From Siphonodentalium dalli (Eukaryota > Mollusca > Scaphopoda > Gadilida > Siphonodentaliidae): a stretch of 64,000 nt of DNA. The notes below the pieces were generated by a model. The model was given only the letters and a program-made list of their open reading frames with translations. It was not told the DNA's origin and did not search any database. Shown piece after piece: positions 1 through 10,611 of this stretch. Numbering within the stretch: position 1 is the stretch's first letter; every line of letters begins with the position of its first letter. The position numbers were made by a program, and so were the translations under genes. The DNA lies in contig CP136065.1 in assembly GCA_032622095.1 (NCBI GenBank), positions 244,713,474 to 244,777,473 of the forward strand, written 5' to 3'.

Positions 1-1250
1 GTGTGAGAGATGGGGAGGGGAGGGATTGGCATCAAATTTGATAAAAAAATTGTTTAGTCGCCGATTATTACCAAACTTATAAACAATCATCTCAATGATA
101 TCAGGAGTGTAATCGTGTGGTTTAAGGATGTCACAAGCCATTCGCGTCAGTGGTGTATAGAGATGAGAGGGACACCAGATTGATACATATTCTTCTCCGT
201 GATACGAGGAATTTTATCGTGTGGTTTAGATACCCCAAATCGGTGCCATATGGGTGAAAGATATGGGGACCTTAAATTTGATGCGATTTTGTATATTCGC
301 CAATTTTCACCAATTTCATATATATGCATCTCTAATCTCTAATGAGTTTTAGTGTGTGCAGCATGAGTCCGAAATAGGGACTGGAGGGTCACCAAAACTG
401 ATACAAAATATTTTTAGTACCAATTACCATCAAATTCAGACACGTTCTTCTCAAATGATACAAGAAATCAAATCATGCTGTCTGTCTGTCTTTCTGTCTG
501 TCTGTGTGCGTTCTATATATAACTTCACGCGGTACAATCGAGATGGCACCAAGGCGTTCTAAGAGGGGTAACTTTTTACAAGGAAGATAATGGTGCGGGT
601 TAAAACAAATTTAAATGACGCTGTTGGTGTCAGGGGAAGAAAAGGGGGAGATCGGCAAAATTAAAAAAATATGGTGAAATGGTTTTGTCGCCGATTTCCA
701 CCAAACGAATACATAATCACCTTCGCAATATGGCGTTGTTCGAGTCAGCGTTGCATCAACAATTGATTTAATAAACTATTTTTAGCCCAGATTTCCACCA
801 AATTGATATATTATTCTTCTTAAGTTAAGAAGATATAATTGTTCAAGTGACTTCAGTTGGTCACCATATGTCGGGATTGTGAAATGTGAACGCTCAAAAC
901 TACTTAAAATGATATGGAGATGGCCTGGGTGACTGTATATACTTATATGTGGATATCGGCGAATAGCAATCTTATCAATAATAGTGCATATCCGCTCGCC
1001 ATCCGTGACGCAAACGACACCAAATGTGATATAATTCATGGTATATCATTGGAGAAAAACGTGTATGAGTTTGGTGGAAATTGGTGCCAAATATATTTGT
1101 ATCAGCTTTTGCCTCTTTTTGGCATATTTAAACCACGCCCATTAGACTCATGGATGCATGATATACTGGCGATGATTATATATATGTTTGGTGGTAATCA
1201 GCAACTAAACAAATTCTGACTTAACTGTCATATTTATATGGGTATGGCAA
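1..1250. repeat. Diffuse diverged repeat region
   Basis: No gene is recognised. A motif of the form CCGATTTCCACCAAA followed by ATACATAATCATCTC-like sequence recurs near 57, 297, 418, 690 and 786. It recurs in reverse complement near 1065 and 1180. The copies are strongly diverged and irregularly spaced, so this looks like an old dispersed or tandem repeat. Open frames here are short and share no similarity that I recognise. Confidence 0.35.
477..509. repeat. CTGT microsatellite
   Basis: An interrupted run of CTGT units. It explains the low-complexity stretch of the short open frame that crosses it. Confidence 0.85.
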
Positions 1251-2150
1251 TCAGGGCATTCACACAATGGGCTAGCAAAAAGAGATACATAGAAGAAGCA
1301 TTAAACGTATATTTATCATTATATTGAAGAGATTCATATATTCGTGCAAACTGAGAGACCTCGAACCGTCAGAGGATTGCATATATATAACAAAATTGAG
1401 TCTGTTCCATACAATACAGTTTCCACACAAAAATTACAATTTGTGAAGAGATATGGAAGGCCTGTTCAAAAATAGTGGTCACAGTGTGCAATCAAATATA
1501 GTTTCTTCTGATATACAAGAAAATGCAGTTAGTAGCACAAGACTTTTCAGGATCCTCCCAATACTGCCATCTGACAAGGGTTTTAGAACAGACTCATCGA
1601 CTGACATAAACGACTCAAAATCTCGCTCTGTGCCTGGCACATGTAGCTGATATATTTGCGCAGCAACATTTCGTTTAAACTGAGAATATTTAGCCAATAT
1701 ATAGCACCATGAACAGAGGAGCACCTGGAAATTTCTTTGAAACATCTGTATCTTCATTGAGATATGATAGCCAGGTGTCCTCGAGATCTTAGTCCAACCA
1801 ACTAGATTGATTGATACATCTCAATATGTAATACCCAATTATCATCCTTTATCAAACTAATGTGTTTATGATGTTCGTGTATCATAGTATAACGTCTAAT
1901 GTATACGCCAGTTGTAAATGAATAAATAATTCATTATTGGTGGAACGAATTAATCGCGATAAACAGAATGACAATTGACAATGTGAGCCACTACTTATAT
2001 TCCATGACTGTATAATCATATTTTGTGATGCTATTTGAACATACAATTTATGAGAAAACGTATAACACTTTAAGCAAGAGCATTCACTGTTCACAACAAA
2101 TATCCACAGCATACAGAGGGTTTAATATCGCATTAACCTGGGCAACGCCG
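1251..2150. other. No recognised feature
   Basis: AT-rich sequence. Overlapping open frames of 65 to 92 codons occur on both strands near 1453-1757, but none has a recognisable domain, splice context or repeated relative in the window. I see nothing else that can be supported. Confidence 0.4.
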
Positions 2151-2489
2151 ATAACCCTGCTAGTACAAAATAAAGTCACAATTCTCAACCAGTTCAAATC
2201 ATCAGAAACTGATCTAGATTGAAAATACGACATATTTTCCACTTCCGGTGGCCATTTTAGCAGCCATCTTGGATGGGAAGATCCAATTATGACCTATAAA
2301 GGTGGCACTACATGTATGTCTTAGCTTAACAAAAATATATACATTGGTATACATTAGATGTTCCCGCTATAATTTGCATCAAATTCTGTGTCTAGTCAGA
2401 AAATACGGCGGCCATGATGGACGCCATCTTGTCTAGTGTCTACATGGCCACTATTTTTTTCGCGTTAAGTCAGGGTTAATGTACTCGTA

Positions 2490-2558
2490 TACTGGACATT
2501 CGTAAACTAGATGGTCGAGGGCGTAGCCCGAGACCATTTAGTTTACGAATGTCCAGTA
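2490..2558. repeat. Hairpin inside RepA, with the MITE empty site
   Basis: Inverted arms TACTGGACATTCGTAAACTA and their complement surround GAGGGCGTAGCCC. The same hairpin recurs at 2930-2967 plus 3428-3450, where it is split by a MITE. The tetranucleotide ATTT at 2536-2539 is the undisturbed version of that insertion site. A third version lies at 48134-48137. Confidence 0.8.
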
Positions 2559-2971
2559 GCGAGTCCATTAACCGAATTAAAACACAGTGTTTTAATGTAC
2601 AAGGAGAAATTACATTGATACAGATGAAAAATTCTGATAAATATCGATAAATGAGACGTTTACGAAAGTTTTTCGGGGGGAAATATTCCTTTGCAAACAG
2701 CGAATCGACGCCCCTTGACACGGGTCGTGTGAGTGATAATTGTACGTGGATTTTGTCGCGGTAACTATTGTCCAGTCATAAACAGCTGTCCAGTACAGCT
2801 TTATTCGAAATTAAACTTCGATATACGCAAAAATAAAACATTTGTTTTCCCTGTAAATACAACGTACTATATATTACATATAAATAGTGCGTTATATTTA
2901 CAGAGAAAACAAATATTTTATATTAGTATACTGGACATTCGTTAACTAGATGGCCGAGGGCGCGACCATTT

Positions 2972-3427
2972 GTGACCCGCCATATCAAATCCAGTCGTAA
3001 ATCGGGATTTTTTCCCCTGTGCCAATGCATTCTCTTATATATGCGAGTCGACCATAGGTCGCCTCGCATATATAACAGAATGCATTGGCTTAACAATTTT
3101 TTACAATTTTAATAATTTTTTCTTGTATTCTTTAACAATTTTATAATTTCACCCATACAGAGCCCCAGACAAACATGAGCAGACGACACTCTTCTATATG
3201 CTTCTATATATGTGTGGGGCTCCCTGCAGGGTAATGGATGTTTTTTATTTTATGTCCTAAAAATTGTAAGAAACATTTATTTTAAAACAATGATAAAAAA
3301 TTGTTAGGCCAATGCATTCTCTTATATATGCGAGGCGACCTATGGTCGACTCGCATATATAAGAGAATGCATTGGCACAGGGTAAAAACAATCCCGACTT
3401 ACGACTGTATTTGATAAGGCGGGTCAC
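2972..3427. mobile_element. Double-hairpin MITE, family 1, copy A
   Basis: A 456-bp non-autonomous element. Its ends are inverted repeats beginning GTGACCCGCCATATCAAATC. Inside are two near-perfect hairpins (3018-3098 and 3303-3382) built on CAATGCATTCTCTTATATAT and a GCGAGTCGACC loop region, placed in opposite orientation to each other. ATTT flanks both ends (2968-2971 and 3428-3431) and occurs once in the unoccupied paralogous sites at 2536 and 48134. ATTT is therefore the target duplication. The middle contains the inverted pair GAGCCCCA and TGGGGCTC. There is no coding sequence. The transposase superfamily is not identifiable from these ends. Confidence 0.88.
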
Positions 3428-3490
3428 ATTTAGTTTACGAATGTCCAGTAGCGAGTCCACTAACCGACGTAAAACTGTTCTATAACACAC

Positions 3491-4111
3491 AAGGATAAAT
3501 TACATTGATATAACACACAAGGAGAAATTACATTTATATTTAACCCTAACCCTAACATACAAGGAGAAATTACATTGATATAACACACAAGGAGAAATTA
3601 CATTTATATTTAACCCTAACCCTAACCCTAACCCTAATACACAAGGATAAATTACATTGATATAACGCATAAGGAGAAATTACATTTATATTTAACCCTA
3701 ACCCTAACCCCAACACACAATGAGAAATTACATTTATAATTAACCCTAACCCTAACATACAAGGAGAAATTACATTTATATTTAACCCTAACCCTAACAC
3801 ATAAGGAGAAATTACATTTATATTTAACCCTAACCCTAACGCTAACACACAAGGAGAAATTACATTTATTTTTAACCTTAACCCTAACCCTAACACACAA
3901 GGAGAAATTACATTGATATTTAAGCCTAACCCTAACACACAAGGAAAAATTACATTGATATTTAACCCTAACCCTAACCCTAACCCTAACACACAAGGAG
4001 AAATTACATTTATATTTAACCCTAACCCTAACCCTAACACACAGGGAGAAATTACATTGATATTTAACCCTAACCCTAACACACAAGGACAAATTACATT
4101 TATATTTATTT
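3491..4111. repeat. Minisatellite with embedded telomeric hexamers
   Basis: About 15 tandem units of ACAAGGAGAAATTACATTTA followed by a TATTT linker. Most units end in two to four copies of CCCTAA, the complement of TTAGGG. Unit lengths are 28, 42, 48 or 54 bp, so the units with hexamers differ by exactly six bases. Single units without hexamers occur at 2600-2640 and 48194-48220 in related RepA sequence. The open frames of up to 170 codons through it are artefacts of the repeat. Confidence 0.95.
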
Positions 4112-4990
4112 TCAGCAGATTATCGACTCACAATGAGGCGATTCTAAGCATTATCGATCTGAAACAAGTTGGTGTAAACAGTATTTATTCCATATTATTC
4201 ATTATATATTACAAAACAAGACAAATGTTAATAGTGATGATATGAAAGGATTCGACAACAAGCTTTAAGCTTTTGGGAGTCGTTTCCGATTGGCTTAGGA
4301 CAAGGTCCAACCCGTGAGAGTGATTTTAAAATATTTCAAATTGTTTCAAGTAAACGGGGGCTTCAGGTTTAAAATTGTTGACGTTTTATCGTGTGTACTA
4401 GTCTACTCACAGGATGGGCCGGTTCGATAGGTGTTTCAAGATCGGGTGGTTTCATATGGAATTATTTGGGTTATGTGGGAGTATGTTGGAAGGGTATGGC
4501 GGTTGTCAGATGAATATAAAAGAGTTTTATATGGAATTATTTTGTTTATGTGATAACAAGTTCGATTATAAGCAGATAATGTGCTAGTTTTTGGGAGAAC
4601 AGGCTGAATATGTGGTATTCGTGAAAGCACCATAATAAAGGATCATCCTTCCCAAGGGGAATAAGTATACACAGGCTCATAGAATTTTACTTAATGCACA
4701 GAGCTTCCGTTGGGACTGGTATAATTTGCTAGAAATTTAACTTTCTCTATTTCAACTGTTTGCTTGACTCCCATAATCGCAATGATATTTTAAATATTAT
4801 TATAAACCGGTTCACACCTCTCGGCCAATCAAATTGCTCCAATTCATGAACAATATTTCTTGTATGAATCTGTATTTCAACGGGGCCAAAATACAGACTT
4901 GAGCTAAATAGCACACATAAATTGACATTAATTGGATAGTAAGCTGAAAGGAGATCGGAGCGGTAGGTGTGAAATTCTAACAATGCGCCA

Positions 4991-5720
4991 TGATAATGAT
5001 CGCACCAGTCACTGGGGAAGTTAAAACACGGATCATTCCATTATTAGCGGACATACCTATATCGGGGTGGTCTGCATGTGTGGGGCCCAACACTTTCGGT
5101 TGAATATGTTATGGTTTGTCGGGAGGGGCGGTTGATTGGAATTAAACTGAACGAGATCCAAACCTGTTTCGAATGTATAATCCACAATAATCACTTAATG
5201 ATATGTTGACTGGTACATTGCGATAATTTCAAACTGTTCACATTTACATGCATGTGCGCGGAAAATACAGGCACTACACACATGTTTGCTTACGTCTTTT
5301 GTTATGAATGCCGGTGATATTTCATCACACAAACTTTATGCAATGTGGAATAGTTTCACTTCCGAGTCTGAACACAACCAGCACATTGTCTTCTGAACGA
5401 TAATTCCATTATGGCAACAAGGCGAAAAATAACATAAACAGCTGAAACAGTTTATTGTCACAATGAATAATCTTTTTTATCAAGAAACACGTTATCAGTA
5501 TAAAACGTTCTCAAATTCGGACATAAAATGGTTTATCAATGCTAATATATAATGCAGACGCATGCAAGTGAGCCGATGGTCAACGGACATTTGACTGATT
5601 ATTCAACAGGAGTAGCGAACACCACAATCCATTCAATTAACTTTTGATTAGGTAATCATCGAAAATTAATGTGGCTCAATTGTGTTTGCATTGGTGTGTG
5701 AACCGTTTTATAAATATGTC
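4991..5720. other. No recognised feature
   Basis: Non-repetitive AT-rich sequence. No open frame, inverted repeat or element end was recognised. Confidence 0.4.
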
Positions 5721-5813
5721 ATAACCCCCTTGACTATCTGTACAAGGACTACAGACCGCAGCCGCTTCGCGGCTTTTGTCTATATTCTTTGTACAGATAG
5801 CCAAGGGGGTTAT
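5721..5813. repeat. 93-bp hairpin
   Basis: Outer arms ATAACCCCCTTG and CAAGGGGGTTAT, then CTATCTGTACAAAG-like arms, close on a GCCGCTTCGCGGC stem-loop. This is probably a small fold-back element or the remnant of one. Confidence 0.8.
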
Positions 5814-5829
5814 AACCTATACATATAAA

Positions 5830-6110
5830 CCGGTATTACTTATTATGAGGGGTAGGAATGGTAGCCTATGATTTATAATAATTCATAGATACCCCTATTC
5901 CTTATTATAAAGGATATGAAATACAAGCCATCTATTCAATAATATATAGTGATACTTGTTTAGGGGGTAGCAGGAAGACAGCCAGATAGGGCTATGCTAA
6001 CCCCAACAATATACAACAAGGATATAGGTGGTAGCCTATGATTTATAATATTAATATAGTCCGGTATTCCTTATTATAAGGGGTACGGGGGTAGTCTCTG
6101 ATTTATAATA
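5830..6110. repeat. Degenerate tandem repeat
   Basis: Loose repeats of CGGTATTCCTTATTATAAGG plus GGTAGCCTATGATTTATAAT, roughly three to four units with indels. Non-coding. Confidence 0.6.
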
Positions 6111-6111
6111 A

Positions 6112-7205
6112 GAGAGAGAGATTCTTTATTGCCTCCTTGAAGGAGATATATTTGTACAATTATATACATACATTTAGATATAAATACAACGGTGAAGTGT
6201 GAGCATAATTAATATAGTGATTACATAAAACGTGCATGCGTATTATCATGCTCACTTTGGTACGGGTGAGTTGCGTCTTATCTGTGGAACTATTATCGGA
6301 GTGAGAAAAGTTAAATGAATTACAATTATAGTAATAAAAGTAAAGTAAGTGGGAAGAAAAAAAAATTGTATTTGCCACTTGGAGAACAAAAAAATATATA
6401 TATATATAAAATAAAATGCGCATCCGAATGGTTGCGCACCCGATGCTCGACAACATTACTATATATCGTTATATGATATACATAATGTATAAATTTTCTC
6501 TCTTCTGCATTTAAGCTACGTCACATGCGTGTGGGCTGTAATTTTCTGAATTAATCTGACAACAATTATTTTGCCCTAATTAGGGAACACATTACAAATA
6601 ATAAAGATGCAGACATATCAATAAGAGAGTCCCGATATTGTCCAACGGCGTCCAAGAGTGATGGGTGATCACTTCCCAAGATTAGAGACGACAAGTCCTC
6701 CTTCTCTAGTCCGAACATGTATAAATACACTTGGATACCGCAGTAGTCGATGACCCGTTCCCAGAAACTATTTCGCAGCGACAGGATCGGGAATGATGAG
6801 CACGTGAACTTAATGTGCTCAAGTTCGTTATCATATATACACAAGGCACTGACGACAGGTAAGATTATCTGGGTACGTTGTCCTGTTAAGAAGAATTGCA
6901 AGGTTCTTGTATTTTGATGATAATGTAGGTTGTGATCGCAAACGCTTCCAAACGTACCAGCCGGAGAGTGGGTCTGAAACAACCTTCCAGAACACACTCA
7001 GGTCAGAATGGTTTGAGACTGACGTGCGCCACGACGAGATATAAAACAGTTTTACTGTCTCCCTCACGATACGTTTCCATGTAGGTTGGTTTGGAAATAC
7101 ACCAAGGTCTAAAATATTATCCAGGAAAGAATCAAGGCGATAGGCTCTTAATATAGGTAGTATCTCCTTGACGAATATATGGCAATTGGTTGCACGATAT
7201 AACAT
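6112..7205 (-). pseudogene. LINE 3' fragment: reverse transcriptase C-terminus and 3' UTR
   Basis: The minus strand encodes the far C-terminal part of a LINE ORF2, downstream of the polymerase core. Visible signs are tryptophan-rich segments (WKRIVRETV, then a WRTSVSNHSDLSVFWKVV stretch) and a CX2C (CRQC) followed by an HX4C (HIKFTC), the zinc-knuckle-like motif common near LINE protein ends. The frame shifts between CRQC and HIKFTC near 6835-6850, so the copy is dead. Further 3' on the minus strand come a non-coding stretch and CTCCTTCAAGGAGGCAATAAAG, a hairpin plus polyadenylation-like signal, and then a TCTCTCTCTCTT tail at about 6112-6135. That is a plausible LINE 3' end. No polymerase or endonuclease domain is present, as expected for 5' truncation. 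It differs from the LINE at 53.9 kb. Confidence 0.7.
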
Positions 7206-8205
7206 TTATTTGTAGCGCTATATTATAGTATATTTAATATATAACTATATGTACTATTATACATCCTCATATATACATGTGCACATATATTCGCGCTGCA
7301 ATCGCGCATATCCAATGTATACACATAATTGATACTGCATTTTAGTATATATATGTATAACATACCGGTATAGTAAGGCATCTATATCTACGCGTGACCA
7401 TTTTGTGACCGTAACCGGAATCCACCTTTAAATAAATCGACCGATGCATTAGATTCGACGCGACAAAGATGCGTCCGTCTGAAACAAAATTGACCGCAGT
7501 CGCATCACCGACGGATTTAATACAATTAGATTCGAGTCGACAGAAATCCGTCGTTTGGAATGGGTCTTAGACTCAACGGGCTTCATATTATCGGTGACAT
7601 TACAAACCCAATCGACACATACTTTTGCCAATTGCTGTATTTTAGACATAACTATATGGTCTATTGCAGCTATTACACTACTGATAGTTACAATGGGTAA
7701 AACGTGAGTCGGTATCGTCGTATATATTATTATTAGTATCGCCATTAAGCGAAATTACTGCCAACGTTCGTGAAAAATAAGAAATTCGCCATAGGGATCA
7801 GTGTTAAATTTTGATCGCAACTGTAGCAAGCTAGAATCATCATTATTATCGGGGGGGGGGGGTAATACAAAATTAGCAGGAACGTATGCCGGGGTGGGTG
7901 GGTGGTCTGTGAGGCAAAATAAATACTAAAGACATTGTGCGCCCATATATGACATTTGTAACAGTTTAAAACATATTTTGACAAAAACATGGAGATGACA
8001 TTATGCTACGGCATGTTGTATATGGGACGGCGAGGTGAAAAACTTCCTTCCCTACACCCTTCAGAAAGAAGCATCGAAAAATGTAAAACTAAATAAATAA
8101 ACTTGTCCTCATGTAACTAAGACCTTTGAGCCTAGACCATGGTGTGAATGGAATAAGAGCTAGCAGCTGTCTCAAACATCAATGTGACTATCAATGGCTA
8201 GAAAA
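7206..8205. other. No recognised gene
   Basis: An AT-rich stretch with TATA-like low-complexity runs at 7210-7380. A 98-codon frame on the minus strand (7449-7745) has hydrophobic leader-like residues and ends SRRI, but matches nothing I know. A G10 tract lies at 7852-7861. Confidence 0.35.
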
Positions 8206-8211
8206 TAACTC

Positions 8212-8306
8212 ATCAGTGCATCAAGCCAATCAGTGAATTATCATCAGTGCATCAAGCCAATCAGTGCATCAAGCCAATCAGTGCATCAAGCCAATCAGTG
8301 AATTAT
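8212..8306. repeat. Short tandem repeat, 19-bp core
   Basis: Four copies of CAGTGCATCAAGCCAAT, some followed by CAGTGAATTAT. Confidence 0.9.
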
Positions 8307-8309
8307 TTC

Positions 8310-9180
8310 CATGTCCATGTCATCAACTCAGATGATCTGTCGCTCTCACAACAACTAGAGTATCCAAGTTTGGCATGGTGACTGCTTGTCATCTTTATAT
8401 ATAACAGGGTAAGATCTGTCAGTCTGGATTTTTCTCCCAGATCCCTGGACCGATTTCAACCAAATTTGGTGTGGTGACTTGGAGTACCCTGGCGGATGTT
8501 CACCCCCGTGTACATGGTATCGCCAACCCGGAAGGTATCGCCAAACCAGACCATGCGGTTTGAAAAATGAACATATCTTCCTTCAGTTGAATCTATATAT
8601 CTCCCAGTTGAATTGTGATGTCCATTATTCAAAAACAAATTCGTAAAGATAGCGATGGGATGATAGCGACCATAGCTTGCTCTCACCCCGATAAATTTAA
8701 TGGAAATTCCGGCTCATTTGAGATTTTATCATAAATAGTAGACACGTTTTGACGTTAGGTCGGTTGAAACGTAACTATCAGCCATTGACGGTGGATAATG
8801 CGTGCATCAATAGAACAATATATGTTTAGTTAAGCATAAAATTGTCTAGCCTATAGAGCGGTTCGCAAAAATACTATCCGCGACCAAGTGTGGGTACCCA
8901 CCATAATTTCGGGTGTCAAAGTCGCGGATCGATCCTGCGATGTGATGTCGCCAAACCGGATTTGGGATGTCAAAGATGCGGATGACCGTTTGTGCTTGAA
9001 AATATTCCCATTATAATTCGGAGAGGCCGGCACGTGGACAATCTTTAGGGTGATGGTGCATGTGCAAGGTCGAAACATGCATGTCTGTTTGTGTTTTATG
9101 TTCTAATGTCATCTTAATAGTATACGCTATTTTGTGTTATTCGATATTATATATACAACGAATGGAAACATTAAATCAGT
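8310..9180. other. No recognised gene; weak internal repeats
   Basis: Short recurring phrases such as GGTATCGCCAA and TCGCCAAACC (8517-8550 and 8945-8960) suggest an old repeat. No coding signal. Confidence 0.35.
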
Positions 9181-9182
9181 GT

Positions 9183-9332
9183 AAATCATCGACGCGTAGT
9201 AACTAGCTGTTGTCATGGTAACATGGGGTATACATTTGATTGTTTGTTTTCTTGATATTTGACGTGTAGTAACTAGCTGTTGTCATGGTTACATGAGGTG
9301 TACTTTTGATTGTTTGTTTTATTGAGGTTTTT
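9183..9332. repeat. Tandem duplication of about 73 bp
   Basis: GTAGTAACTAGCTGTTGTCA followed by TGGTAACATG and TTTGATTGTTTGTTTT occurs twice in direct succession with a few differences. Confidence 0.9.
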
Positions 9333-9726
9333 CGTCGTGTCAGCCGCTAGATCATATTTGATTTTTTGTCCATGATATGGTCGATATGGCTGAAGGAACG
9401 ACCGCGCATTTTACCGACACCATTATGCCCCATCAACACCATAAGACAATCAGCAGGACAAAACAACCACAGCGCGATAACTTAAACCCTACATTGATTA
9501 TCCCATTCAGTTATAAAAATATCATTGGAACAGTCTATTATTAATTTGGAGGGGTGTTCACGCAATAAAAGCAGACGACTGACTGAAAAAAAAGAGGAGA
9601 ACACAAAAGCTGAATTATTCATATCCCTTGGTTGGAAATGTTCAGATAATGAGGTCGTTTGTTAATCTTATTATCTGAACATTTCATAAGGAACTACTTG
9701 TCACTAAGTATTTAGTGTGTATAAGG

Positions 9727-10134
9727 GGTTAACCCTTTACCCAACATAAGGGCCCTGTGCCATTGCATTCTCTTATATATGCGAGTCGACCATAGGTCGC
9801 CTCGCATATATAAGAGAATGCAGTGGTTTAACACATTAAAAATTGTTAAAGAATGTAAGAAAAAATGGTAAACAGTGTTAAAAAAAGATTTTTTTTAGGC
9901 CAATGCATTCTCTTATATATGCGAGGCGACCTATGGTCGACTCGCATATATAAGAGAATGCATTGGCACAGGGCATAACTGTAACTATCACAATGTGGTC
10001 AAGGAGCCGGTTCCAATGATATGCATATTTGTATGGTTCTATTGAGACAGACCGAAGATATTTTAGGCTGTTGAAGCTTTATTTGGCCGGTTTTGGCCGG
10101 TTTGTTGGGTAAAGGGGTTAACCAGGTTTGATAT
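9727..10134 (+). mobile_element. Double-hairpin MITE, family 2, copy A
   Basis: The ends carry GGTTAACCCTTTACCCAACA and its complement. Inside are the same two opposed hairpins (9752-9830 and 9898-9970) as family 1, but the outer ends and the right-hand segment differ. The right-hand 150 bp (CATAACTGTAACTATCACAA onward) matches the copy at 61909-62320 in reverse. There is no clear target duplication beyond the symmetrical ends and no coding capacity. Confidence 0.75.
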
Positions 10135-10164
10135 TACGAGCCATTTTACTCTGATTATGGCTCA

Positions 10165-10611
10165 CAAGCCTGAGTTTAGTGTGCCTGTCATTTGTAGAAT
10201 GAGGTCCCCAGAGGGTGAATTTAGTGAGGCTATCCTGCATAGTGGGCTAGCATCACTAAATTCACCCTCTGTAAACATCATTCTGCATGGCCTCATATGC
10301 TATGGGAGACATAGACTCAGATTGAAGTTCCCAAATGGTGAATATTGTGATATACACACATTGGGAACCTCGATTATAAAGTATATCGTCTGCCAAGTTG
10401 GGGATATGGAGAAACTAAACTAAAAAAGAAATAGAATATATGTGAAGAAGTTTCTATGGAAATTTGATACTAAAGAAACTTTCGAGAGAAGATGAGGCCT
10501 ATGCAGAATGAGGTCCCCAGAGGGTGAATTTAGAGATGCGAGATAGCGTCACTAAATTCACCCTCTGGGGACATCATTCTGCAAATGAAAGGCACACTAA
10601 ACTCAGGCTTG
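10165..10611 (+). mobile_element. Double-hairpin MITE, family 3, copy A
   Basis: The terminal inverted repeats start CAAGCCTGAGTTTAGTGTGC. Two internal hairpins are built from AGGTCCCCAGAGGGTGAATT and its complement, at 10195-10290 and 10505-10585, in opposed orientation. The copy at 39088-39521 has the same layout. An imperfect 8-bp flanking match (ATGGCTCA and ATGTCTGA) is possible but weak. An 88-codon open frame in the middle is partly made of hairpin arm. Confidence 0.85.

Larger units (their letters stand above)
2155..4800 (+). repeat. RepA, long dispersed repeat, copy 1
   Basis: Segments 2155-2470, 3430-3500, 4090-4150 and 4560-4800 align in the same order with 47871-48540. Shared landmarks are ACTTCCGGTGGCCATTT, GGCGGCCATGATGGACGCCA, GTTTACGAATGTCCAGTAGC and the run through GGGAGAACAGGCTGAATATG. 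The outer 300 bp also occurs reversed at 45430-45690. Copy 1 is expanded relative to the 48 kb copy by a duplicated hairpin, a MITE insertion and a minisatellite. No coding capacity is recognised, so the class of mobile element is unknown. Confidence 0.75.

Noticed and set aside
3018..3382. Peptide CANAFSYICESTIGRLAYI recurring in several frames across the window
   Set aside because: It is the translation of the MITE hairpin. It appears in every copy and on both strands because the DNA is palindromic.
3570..4092. Overlapping minus-strand frames of 146 and 170 codons with repeating LGLNINVISPCV-type units
   Set aside because: They are translations of the telomeric minisatellite, open because its units lack stops. 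No gene context.
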